The notes below the pieces were generated by a model that worked only from the letters and a program-made list of their open reading frames with translations, ran no database searches and was not told the origin of the DNA. A DNA stretch of 64,000 nt. Origin: Bacillus altitudinis 41KF2b (GTDB taxonomy: Bacteria; Bacillota; Bacilli; Bacillales; Bacillaceae). Location: contig NZ_ASJC01000002.1 of NCBI RefSeq assembly GCF_000691145.1, positions 124,001-188,000 of the forward strand. Direction: 5' to 3'. The position numbers and the translations under genes are program-made. This document shows, piece after piece, positions 58,108 through 64,000 of this stretch (position 1 is its first letter; the number at the start of each line of letters is the position of its first letter).

Positions 58108-58285
58108 GCAGATGATTGACAAAGGGCTAAAATGATCTTTATTTTAGCCCTTTGTCTTCTTTTTTCAGCGTGATAGAAAACCTTTGCAGTCTAGGAAGGG
58201 CGAGTACCGGAGCAGAGCGAATTTGACATTCGTGAGCACCGGAGCGCAGACCTGACAACGAATGCGAGGGTTTGTCTACACGTTG
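58108..58285 (+). repeat. Terminator-inserted structured repeat, copy D
   Basis: A 178-bp member of the family inserted in the metQ terminator. The flanking hairpins are AACCTCGCTTT-GATG-AAAGCGAGGTT (58082-58107) and its one-base variant at 58286-58313; only the distal copy has the T7 run, read from metQ. The closing helix pairs CAGCGTG with CACGTTG, which needs one G-U pair on the plus strand. Confidence 0.85.
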
Positions 58286-58504
58286 AAACCTCGCTTTCAT
58301 GAAAGCGAGGTTTACAAGTTGTTATTCAGATACAGGCAATACTGCACCATCATACTTTTTGTCGATGAATTCTTTGATTTTATCAGAGTGAAGTTGAAAC
58401 CTCGCTTTCATGAAAGCGAGGTTTACAAGTTGTTATTCAGATACAGGCAATACTGCACCATCATACTTTTTGTCGATGAATTCTTTGATTTTATCAGAGT
58501 GAAG
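58282..58504. repeat. 111-bp tandem duplication of the metQ 3' end and terminator
   Basis: Bases 58282-58393 are repeated exactly at 58393-58504 with a period of 111 bp. The unit holds the last 23 codons of metQ, its stop, the terminator hairpin and four bases (CAAC on the minus strand) of repeat copy D. The gene itself uses the copy nearer to it, and the other copy is an untranslated duplicate downstream. Confidence 0.92.
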
Positions 58505-59254
58505 AACTTCCATTAATACCTTAATCTTCTCTGATTTTTCGTCACCTTTGCGAACAGCGACGATGTTTGCATACGGGTTGTTTTTCGTTTGCTCAAGTTC
58601 GATTGAATCTTTTTTCGGATTCAATTTATTTTGGATCGCATAGTTAACGTTGATAAATACAGCGTCGCCTTCACTGTTTTCATAAGCTTTCGCTGTTAGT
58701 TCAGGAGCGATTTTTTTGAATTTTAGGTTCTTCGGATTTTCTTTGATGTTTTTGACTGTTGCGTTGATTGTATCTACTTTTGGATCAAGCTTGATCACAC
58801 CAGCATTTTGTAATAGGGCAAGCATACGTCCTTGCTCAGCTACGTTGTTTGTCATGATGATCGTGCCGCCGTTTGGAATATCTTTTACTGATTTGTATTT
58901 CTTAGAGTAGATACCGAAAGGCTCAAGGTGAACGGCACCAGCACTTACTAGGTTGTAATCTTTGTTTGATTTATTTTCTTCGTTTAAGTAAGGGATATGT
59001 TGGAAAAAGTTCGCATCCACTTCTTTTTCAGCTAATGCTTTGTTGTACATTTTATAATCGCTCAGTACTTTCACTTTTAGATCGTAGCCTTTTTCTTTTA
59101 GAAGTGGTTTTGCTTCTTCAAGAATCTCGGCATGTGGTGTTTTTGAAGCTGCAACCGTGATGGTTTTGTTATCGCTTGCGTTATTTGATGAACCGCAAGC
59201 AGCTAAAATGCCTGCAAATGCTAGAAATAGTGCACTTAAAATCAATTTCTTCAT
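58433..59254 (-). CDS. metQ: Methionine-binding lipoprotein MetQ
   Basis: A 273-residue lipoprotein of the NlpA family that captures methionine for the MetNPQ importer. The lipobox ILAAC puts the lipidated Cys at residue 20. Residues 30-270 form the binding domain, with VAASKTPHAEIL and the GAVHLEPFGIYSKK block. The start is ATG at 59254 with AAGGGAGG upstream. Its last 23 codons are tandemly duplicated downstream, without altering the protein. Confidence 0.95.
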   Translation of the reverse strand: MKKLILSALFLAFAGILAACGSSNNASDNKTITVAASKTPHAEILEEAKPLLKEKGYDLKVKVLSDYKMYNKALAEKEVDANFFQHIPYLNEENKSNKDYNLVSAGAVHLEPFGIYSKKYKSVKDIPNGGTIIMTNNVAEQGRMLALLQNAGVIKLDPKVDTINATVKNIKENPKNLKFKKIAPELTAKAYENSEGDAVFINVNYAIQNKLNPKKDSIELEQTKNNPYANIVAVRKGDEKSEKIKVLMEVLHSDKIKEFIDKKYDGAVLPVSE

Positions 59255-59268
59255 GAATAATTCCTCCC

Positions 59269-59937
59269 TTAACGTTTATCAATTTTATTTGTAATCAAAT
59301 CACCGATTATTTGAATGATAAAGACGATGATCAGAATAAACACAGTGGCTACAAGTGTGACATCTGTATTACCAGATTGGTATCCTTCTACATAAGCAAG
59401 GTCACCCAGTCCGCCTGCTCCAATTGCTCCTGCAATCGCAGTAGAGCCAATCAGAGCAATCGCTGTTACAGTAATTCCTGAAATAAGGGCTGGCAGTGAT
59501 TCTGGCAGCAATACTTTGAAAATAATGGTCGACGTTTTTGCTCCCATAGATCTTGCTGCTTCAATGACTCCTTTGTCTACTTCACGCAGTGCAATTTCGA
59601 CAAGACGTGCGTAGAAAGGAGCTGAGCCAATGACAAGGGCTGGTAATGCTGCATTTGGACCTAATATCGTGCCCATAATTAGTTTAGTAAATCCTAATAA
59701 TAGAATGATTAATATGATAAAGGGAATCGATCTGAAAATGTTGACGACTGCGCCGATGACAGCATTAATTGGTTTGTTTTCCCATAAACCGCCTTTACTT
59801 GTCAAAAAGAGCAACAGCCCAAGGATGATGCCGATAGCAAAAGCAAACGCTAGTGCAATGAGTGTCATATAGACCGTTTCACCTGTCGCGTTCCAAATAA
59901 CCTCTAGATCAACGTTCGGAAACCATTTCTCAAACAT
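59269..59937 (-). CDS. metP: Methionine ABC transporter permease MetP
   Basis: A 222-residue permease with five membrane helices. The coupling region EVDKGVIEAARSMGAKTSTIIFKVLLPESLP carries the EAA motif. The start ATG at 59937 overlaps the metN stop by eight bases, with GAGGTGA inside metN, so translation is coupled. It forms the importer with MetN and MetQ. Confidence 0.96.
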   Translation of the reverse strand: MFEKWFPNVDLEVIWNATGETVYMTLIALAFAFAIGIILGLLLFLTSKGGLWENKPINAVIGAVVNIFRSIPFIILIILLLGFTKLIMGTILGPNAALPALVIGSAPFYARLVEIALREVDKGVIEAARSMGAKTSTIIFKVLLPESLPALISGITVTAIALIGSTAIAGAIGAGGLGDLAYVEGYQSGNTDVTLVATVFILIIVFIIQIIGDLITNKIDKR

Positions 59938-60955
59938 GTGTCATCACCTCGATTTCAACCTGTTTGCTTTGGATATAGGCGATGGCTTTTTCAACTTCGT
60001 TCTCGTCTCCATTAATATGGATAAAGAGTGTTCCAAACGCGCCTTCCTGCGTTTGAGAAATCTTTCCTTGCAAGATGTTCACATCGACCTTGAAGGATCG
60101 AATGATTTCCGTGATCAGCGGCTGTTCGGCAGAATCTCCAATAAAGGACAACCTGACGACCTGACCTTCTTTTACTCTCTCTAGGACGTGCTCGATCGTT
60201 TCTTTTGCTTCTTCTGGTTCAGCAAGCTGTTTCACGAATCGTTTCGTCATTTCTTCTTTCGGCTGTCTGAAGACACGTAATACTTCGCCTTCTTCGACAA
60301 TACGGCCATTCTCCATCACCGCCACACGATGACAAATTTTGCGAATGACGTGCATTTCGTGTGTGATCAATACAATGGTGAGTCCTAGTCGTTTATTAAT
60401 ATCGGCTAAAAGCTCAAGGATGGAATCCGTTGTTTGTGGATCAAGCGCAGAAGTGGCTTCGTCACATAGCAGAACCTTTGGATCATTCGCTAATGCTCTC
60501 GCAATCCCTACACGCTGCTTTTGTCCGCCGCTGAGCTGAGAAGGATATGCATTTTCTTTTCCTTCTAAACCGACCAATTTAATCAGTTCGTTTGCACGAG
60601 CTCTCCGCTTTGATGTTGGTACACCTGCGATCTCGAGCGGAAACATAATATTTTGTCTCACTGTTCTTGACCAGAGCAAGTTAAAGTGCTGGAAAATCAT
60701 GCTGATTTCTTGTCTTGCTTTCCGAAGTTTCGCATTCGATACTTCATTGATTCGGTTGCCTGCCACTTCAACGATTCCTTCTGTTGGCAGCTCCAGACCG
60801 TTTAATAGGCGAATCAGGGAGCTTTTCCCTGCGCCGCTATACCCGATAATTCCGAATATTTCACCTTTATCGATATCCAAGTTGACGTCTTTCACGGCAT
60901 CAACATTTCCGCTTTTTGAAAGATACGTTTTTGATACATTCTGTAAATGGATCAC
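59930..60955 (-). CDS. metN: Methionine ABC transporter ATPase MetN
   Basis: A 341-residue ATPase. Walker A is GYSGAGKSS near residues 38-46, the signature is LSGGQKQR near 140, and Walker B is VLLCDEATSALD. A C-terminal NIL domain (about 262-341) binds methionine and inhibits uptake. The GTG at 60955 with AGGTGA seven bases upstream gives the B. subtilis length; an ATG at 61000 would add 15 residues. It is the first gene after the SAM riboswitch. Confidence 0.95.
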   Translation of the reverse strand: MIHLQNVSKTYLSKSGNVDAVKDVNLDIDKGEIFGIIGYSGAGKSSLIRLLNGLELPTEGIVEVAGNRINEVSNAKLRKARQEISMIFQHFNLLWSRTVRQNIMFPLEIAGVPTSKRRARANELIKLVGLEGKENAYPSQLSGGQKQRVGIARALANDPKVLLCDEATSALDPQTTDSILELLADINKRLGLTIVLITHEMHVIRKICHRVAVMENGRIVEEGEVLRVFRQPKEEMTKRFVKQLAEPEEAKETIEHVLERVKEGQVVRLSFIGDSAEQPLITEIIRSFKVDVNILQGKISQTQEGAFGTLFIHINGDENEVEKAIAYIQSKQVEIEVMTHV

Positions 60956-61049
60956 AGTCTGTTCACCTGCTTTCTTGCTGAATCTATAGGTTGCCATCAC
61001 ATACGTTCATTTATTCTTCCGACTGTTATGACGCTAGCCTGACGCAAGG

Positions 61050-61225
61050 TCAGTAAAAAAGACCTAACTGCAACGCAAGCAGAAAGGCCTTTTATATCAA
61101 ATACGCCTTTCTCTCATCTTTCAAAGCGTTGCGGCTTTGAGTGAATTGGCACCAATTTCAGCTATGCTGACGGTTGCCGGGTTTCATAGGGCACGTCCCT
61201 CCACCTCTCTTAATAAGAGAAAATA
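61050..61225 (-). ncRNA. SAM-I riboswitch (S box) of the metNPQ operon
   Basis: The aptamer (about 61111-61219) has P1 arms CTCTTATT and GATGAGAG, then the conserved AAGAGAGGTGGAGGGA, AUGAAACCCGGCAACC and GGTGCCAATTC blocks. A terminator (GGCCTTTCTGC with GCAGTTAGGTC, then T6, 61055-61089) follows, and GAAAGGC/GCCTTTC can form the competing antiterminator. High SAM should stop transcription before metN. Confidence 0.95.
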
Positions 61226-61261
61226 TGTTGTTTTATGTGATGTTCATGTTTTTACTAACGT

Positions 61262-61290
61262 AGAATATCATGCTATCTGAGATATGTCAA
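61262..61290 (-). promoter_or_regulatory. Promoter of the metNPQ riboswitch transcript
   Basis: On the minus strand a consensus TTGACA (61285-61290) and TATTCT (61262-61267) are separated by 17 bp, about 40 bp before the aptamer. Confidence 0.8.
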
Positions 61291-61321
61291 CGCTGTAAAT
61301 CGCTAATTTCCAAGTAAACGA

Positions 61322-61663
61322 CTACGTTATCATTTTTCGAAAAAAACCGTTCGTCAGCCAAAGTACCGCTTCTAGTCTTAGAAGAGCTCGAAATGAGCCT
61401 TTCACTTTCACTTGTCCTCTGCTGATCAGCTGCTGTAAGGACATGTCTCCATCTAATAATTGCAAAATCTCTTTTCGCTCACCATAAAAGATGAGATCCG
61501 ATAACTCAATTGCAGGTAGTTTCTTCACTTCACCACGTTCATCCACAATCAATGTACAAGAGTCCGTTTCCGCCTCAAATGTAATCTTCAAGGATGATGA
61601 TGAGAGCAGCGGCTTTAACAATAATCGCTGCCCTGCACTTCCATGGGCTTTCACATTTTCCAC
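61322..61663 (-). CDS. yusD: YusD, SCP2-like small protein
   Basis: A 113-residue protein of unknown role that resembles SCP2 sterol-carrier-type folds. It has a conserved middle block SDLIFYGERKEILQLLDGDMSLQQLISRGQVKVKGSFRALLRLEAVLWL in pattern, where the alternating hydrophobics fit that fold. The start is GTG at 61663 with GGGAGG eight bases upstream. It sits upstream of the met operon promoter, as in B. subtilis. Confidence 0.83.
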   Translation of the reverse strand: MENVKAHGSAGQRLLLKPLLSSSSLKITFEAETDSCTLIVDERGEVKKLPAIELSDLIFYGERKEILQLLDGDMSLQQLISRGQVKVKGSFRALLRLEAVLWLTNGFFRKMIT

Positions 61664-61771
61664 ATGTATAACCTCCCTGTCATTTGGTTATACATAACAT
61701 TTCTCTACAAACATCGGCTTGTCCTTTATAAATAGCTCGACAAATTTTCAAATGAATTGCTTGAAATATGA

Positions 61772-61797
61772 CAAAAAACCGCTTTATTTAGCGGTTT
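61772..61797 (-). terminator. Terminator of the yusF-yusE transcript
   Basis: AAACCGCT pairs with AGCGGTTT and is followed by T6 on the minus strand; the stem overlaps the yusE stop. Confidence 0.82.
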
Positions 61798-62086
61798 CAA
61801 TCATTTCGTGAAGATATGGAACGGAGTGAAAGGCATAGCCTTTTTGCACGATTTCACCCTTTTTAAACAGGAGAAAGCAAGGGACACTTTCGATCTCAAA
61901 TGCTTTCGCAAAACTTGGCGAGTAATTTAAGTTATTCTCATAAAAAGGAACTTCCGGCTGCATGGCATCAACCACTGCCAGCATCTTCTTTGCCAGCTGG
62001 CATGTTCCGCAAAATGGTGTATATAAGTACAAAAGAAATAAATCGTCCTCTATCTCCTTGAATTCATGCTCTTCAATCTCTTTCAT
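61784..62086 (-). CDS. yusE: YusE, thioredoxin-like protein
   Basis: A 100-residue thioredoxin-fold protein with a CGTCQLAK active site (CxxC) near residues 26-33 and the cis-proline region SVPCFLLFK. It is probably a cytoplasmic disulfide reductase or electron carrier of unknown partner. The start is ATG at 62086 with AAGGGTG nine bases upstream; a GTG at 62095 is possible. It lies 12 bp after yusF. Confidence 0.87.
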   Translation of the reverse strand: MKEIEEHEFKEIEDDLFLLYLYTPFCGTCQLAKKMLAVVDAMQPEVPFYENNLNYSPSFAKAFEIESVPCFLLFKKGEIVQKGYAFHSVPYLHEMIETAK

Positions 62087-62097
62087 ATACGTCACCC

Positions 62098-62442
62098 TTA
62101 TAAATATTTCGAATGAACATCAATGTTTGCAGCTAATAGAATAGATGCAATGTGGGCTGACGGTGAAGCGGCCACTTCGCGGTACGTTCTGTCGACAAAA
62201 AGATGCAGTGCTTCAGGGAATTCTTTTCGAAATTGCTTCCGCAGTTTGTCGCCAGCATCGTCACTGTCTGCTAATATGTAAACGTCTTTCCCGAATAAAT
62301 CGTCCACAAGCTGATCCAACTTCGATGTACTGATCGTGCCATTGGTGCAAATGATGGTAACAGGTTCACTTATGACTTCTTTTAGCTTCTGTTTATCTGA
62401 TTTACCTTCTACAATGATGACCTTTTCTATCTCGACATTCAT
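62098..62442 (-). CDS. yusF: YusF, Toprim-domain protein
   Basis: A 114-residue single Toprim domain, as in primases and OLD/RNase M5-type enzymes. The catalytic glutamate lies in IVEGKSDKQ near residue 13 and the DxD pair in ILADSDDAGDK near residue 60. The partner and substrate are unknown; related small Toprim proteins process RNA. The start is ATG at 62442 (or GTG at 62445). Confidence 0.87.
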   Translation of the reverse strand: MNVEIEKVIIVEGKSDKQKLKEVISEPVTIICTNGTISTSKLDQLVDDLFGKDVYILADSDDAGDKLRKQFRKEFPEALHLFVDRTYREVAASPSAHIASILLAANIDVHSKYL

Positions 62443-62532
62443 CACGATCACCCGGCCCTTTTGACGTTGATTCACTTCTTCCTTAGATTACAATCTTTCA
62501 TTCAGGTTGTAAAGATTGGGCAATTGATCAAC

Positions 62533-62560
62533 AAAAAGACTGCAGAACTTACTGCAGCCT
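62533..62560 (-). terminator. Terminator of the gcvH-yusG transcript
   Basis: GGCTGCAG pairs with CTGCAGTC (one wobble), followed by T5 on the minus strand. Confidence 0.75.
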
Positions 62561-62569
62561 TATCTGTGA

Positions 62570-62806
62570 TCAGCACCAGCCATTTTCATCGTCACAGTCT
62601 ACATATTTTTCAGTCCCATGGGTCAATGTATCTGACAGACGATAAAAACGGTTTTGATCATAGGAATAACCTGATTTTAATTCATATTGATTTTCACTAA
62701 TCATCGTACCAATCTCTTCGTTTTGATGGTAAAGCACCATGCCACTCTCTTTGAATCGTCCAGTGACATGCTCTGTTATATCCACCTGTTCTTTTTGAAA
62801 AGACAA
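62570..62806 (-). CDS. yusG: YusG, DUF2553 small protein
   Basis: A 78-residue protein of unknown function with a conserved C-terminal YELKSGYSYDQNRFY block and CDDENGWC end. The TTG at 62806 has GGGGGG eight bases upstream and gives the B. subtilis length; longer in-frame starts would lie in the hairpin that covers this ribosome site. It is 44 bp after gcvH and should be on the same mRNA. Confidence 0.85.
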   Translation of the reverse strand: MSFQKEQVDITEHVTGRFKESGMVLYHQNEEIGTMISENQYELKSGYSYDQNRFYRLSDTLTHGTEKYVDCDDENGWC

Positions 62807-62807
62807 A

Positions 62808-62840
62808 TTGGACACCCCCCATAAAGGTAGAGTGTCCAAT
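62808..62840 (-). promoter_or_regulatory. Hairpin sequestering the yusG ribosome site
   Basis: TTGGACAC and GTGTCCAA form an 8-bp inverted repeat between gcvH and yusG. The G-run ribosome site lies in the 3' part of the loop and stem, and the TTG start follows directly, so the structure should limit yusG translation unless ribosomes or a ligand open it. Confidence 0.6.
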
Positions 62841-62850
62841 TTCACATGAA

Positions 62851-63234
62851 TTAGTCTTCTTTTGTCATTTCTTCATATTGCTCAGCAGTCATTAAGTTCT
62901 CGATTTCAGATGCATCCGCTGGCTCTACTACGATCATCCAAGCTTTTTCGTATGGAGAGTCGTTGACGAACTCTGGGCTGTCATCAAGCTCATCGTTTAC
63001 TTCAACGATTGTGCCGTTAATCGGTGCGTATAGTTCAGAAACTGTTTTGACTGATTCTACACTTCCGAAAGGCTCGTCCGCTGTAATTTTGTCTCCTACT
63101 TCAGGAAGCTCAACGAACACGATATCGCCTAGCTCAGATTGAGCAAAATGCGTAATACCGATGCGCACCTTATCTCCTTCTACTTTGACCCATTCGTGTT
63201 CTTCTGAATAACGTAAATCTTTTGGTGTGCTCAT
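62851..63234 (-). CDS. gcvH: Glycine cleavage system H protein
   Basis: A 127-residue lipoylated carrier of the glycine cleavage system; in Bacillus GcvH is also the entry point for lipoyl assembly. The lipoyl lysine is Lys63 in [14 protein letters not shown]. The start is ATG at 63234 with GGAGGGG upstream. The lipoyl synthase gene that completes the cofactor is at 23.5-24.4 kb in the same window. Confidence 0.96.
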   Translation of the reverse strand: MSTPKDLRYSEEHEWVKVEGDKVRIGITHFAQSELGDIVFVELPEVGDKITADEPFGSVESVKTVSELYAPINGTIVEVNDELDDSPEFVNDSPYEKAWMIVVEPADASEIENLMTAEQYEEMTKED

Positions 63235-63300
63235 TTCATACCCCTCCAGTCTTTTCTTACAATCTATATTGAAGATACCACAATCTGAATGAAAGTTACA

Positions 63301-63660
63301 TCATTTCCAGACGCTTTTAAATGTATCTTCATTAAATCCAACTGTCACTCGTTTGCCGTCTGTTGTAATTGGACGCTTGATCAGCATTCCGTTAGACGCT
63401 AGTAATTCAAGCTGCTCGTCCTCTGACATTGCAGGAAGTTTATCTTTCAGCTGCAGCTCTCTGTATTTCTGACCGCTCGTATTAAAGAATTTCTTCAGCT
63501 CTAAACCGCTTTTTTCGTAAAGGGCTTTTAATGTTTCTTTATCAGGCGTCTCTTCGACGATATGTATGCTGTTGATGTCTTTATTGTGTTCTTCCAGCCA
63601 TTTCTTTGCTTTTCGGCATGTACCGCAAGATGGGTATTCGTAAAAATCTAAAGCCACCAT
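63301..63660 (-). CDS. yusI: YusI, ArsC/Spx-family protein
   Basis: A 119-residue thioredoxin-fold protein of the ArsC/Spx family. It has a CGTC motif (Cys near residues 12 and 15) followed by RKAKKWLEEH and the conserved RPITTDGK segment near residue 97. Whether it reduces arsenate or binds RNA polymerase like Spx is unknown. AGGAGG lies five bases before the ATG at 63660 and eight before a GTG at 63657. Confidence 0.9.
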   Translation of the reverse strand: MVALDFYEYPSCGTCRKAKKWLEEHNKDINSIHIVEETPDKETLKALYEKSGLELKKFFNTSGQKYRELQLKDKLPAMSEDEQLELLASNGMLIKRPITTDGKRVTVGFNEDTFKSVWK

Positions 63661-63728
63661 TTTCACCTCCTGCAAATAGTGACAACATTTTATCACAAAA
63701 CATATGAAAAACCTAAATGTATGCTTAC

Positions 63729-63761
63729 AAAAAGGTGCGGCATGATATCCGCACCTTTTAA
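63729..63761 (-). terminator. Terminator of fadE
   Basis: AAAAGGTGCGG pairs with CCGCACCTTTT over an eight-base loop; the T-run on the minus strand follows the fadE stop. Confidence 0.85.
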
Positions 63762-63767
63762 GCCGTC

Positions 63768-64000
63768 TTATACGATATATTTCTCTGCTTCAAAGATTCG
63801 TTTCGCCACCTCACGCTTTTTCGCAATGACATTCATTGGCGTGAATCTTGTCAGCTTGCGAAGGGCTGACAGACTCATACGGAGTGAATCTCCTTCTTCC
63901 ATGGCAATCAATGATTCTTTCGCATGAGCTTCAATTTTTAAAAAGGCTTCCTGCGCGAAAATTTGTGTATACGCAAGCTTTTGTGCATTTTTTTCTGCGC
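63768..64000 (-). CDS. fadE: Acyl-CoA dehydrogenase FadE/YusJ (C-terminal end only)
   Basis: The last 76 codons of a gene whose start lies beyond the right edge. The reading frame ends in LSALRKLTRFTPMNV and ILEAEKYIV-like sequence, the C-terminus of the long-chain acyl-CoA dehydrogenase YusJ (FadE) of fatty acid beta-oxidation. It is next to yusI as in B. subtilis. The catalytic domain is not in view. Confidence 0.85.
   Translation of the reverse strand, partial: AEKNAQKLAYTQIFAQEAFLKIEAHAKESLIAMEEGDSLRMSLSALRKLTRFTPMNVIAKKREVAKRIFEAEKYIV

Noticed and set aside
58262-58516. Plus-strand open frame of 84 codons with an internal repeat
   Set aside because: It is the antisense of the duplicated metQ tail and terminator; it has no ribosome site and its repeat comes from the 111-bp duplication.
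61111-61219. T-box leader upstream of metN
   Set aside because: The conserved GGTGGAGGGA, AUGAAACCCGGCAACC and GATGAGAG blocks fit the SAM-I riboswitch, and no T-box sequence is present.

Overview
This window is chromosomal DNA from a Bacillus of the B. subtilis/B. pumilus lineage. The species-group call (most likely the B. pumilus group) is inferred from protein similarity and gene order. The backbone follows the B. subtilis order yuiF-yuiE-yuiD-yuiC-yuiB-yuiA-yumB-yumC, then yutM-dapF-yuzB-yutJ-yuzD-yutI-yuxL-thrB-thrC-hom-yutHGFEDC-lipA-lytH-yunBCDF, then pucG-bsn, sufCDSUB-yurZ, metNPQ, yusD-yusI and the end of fadE. Most genes lie on the minus strand. Several B. subtilis genes are absent (guaC-paiBA, yutK, yunE, most of the puc genes), and group-specific genes sit at the junctions.

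Layout. 1-8.3 kb: amino-acid transporter end, leucyl aminopeptidase, small membrane proteins, a type II NADH dehydrogenase and ferredoxin-NADP reductase. 8.4-12.7 kb: Fe-S carriers (ErpA-like, NfuA-like), DapF, a second NADH dehydrogenase and a small SOS-controlled WYL-type gene. 12.9-18.3 kb: an S9 peptidase and the hom-thrC-thrB operon. 18.5-30.3 kb: a hydroxyacid dehydrogenase, spore and house-keeping yut/yun genes, and lipoyl synthase. 30.5-36.7 kb: a PucR-type regulator with oxalate decarboxylase, an MFS exporter, PucG and the secreted nuclease Bsn. 36.7-40.6 kb: a Fur-controlled siderophore importer with an FhuF-type reductase but no ATPase. 40.7-51.8 kb: accessory genes, including a secreted LCI-like peptide, an esterase, PsiE, a two-component system with a DUF418 membrane protein, a WYL regulator with a flavodoxin-fold reductase, a TetR-controlled reductase/hydrolase fusion, and an orphan immunity gene beside a broken toxin tail. 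51.9-57.2 kb: the SUF iron-sulfur operon. 57.3-64 kb: YurZ, the SAM-riboswitch-controlled methionine importer, small yus genes, GcvH, an Spx/ArsC-like protein and the FadE C-terminus.

The most striking non-coding feature is a family of four similar elements of about 160-178 bp (866-1041, 12708-12869, 42328-42504, 58108-58285). Each sits exactly inside the transcription terminator of a minus-strand gene, is flanked on both sides by a copy of that gene's own terminator hairpin, and has the same orientation. Each can fold into a long closing helix in which copy-to-copy differences keep G-U pairing only when read from the plus strand, which suggests a mobile structured RNA. At metQ a later 111-bp tandem duplication carries the gene's 3' end, its terminator and the first bases of the element.

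Many starts were reassigned from Shine-Dalgarno position and family length; several are GTG or TTG. Product names rest on recalled family knowledge and visible motifs, since no database search was possible.
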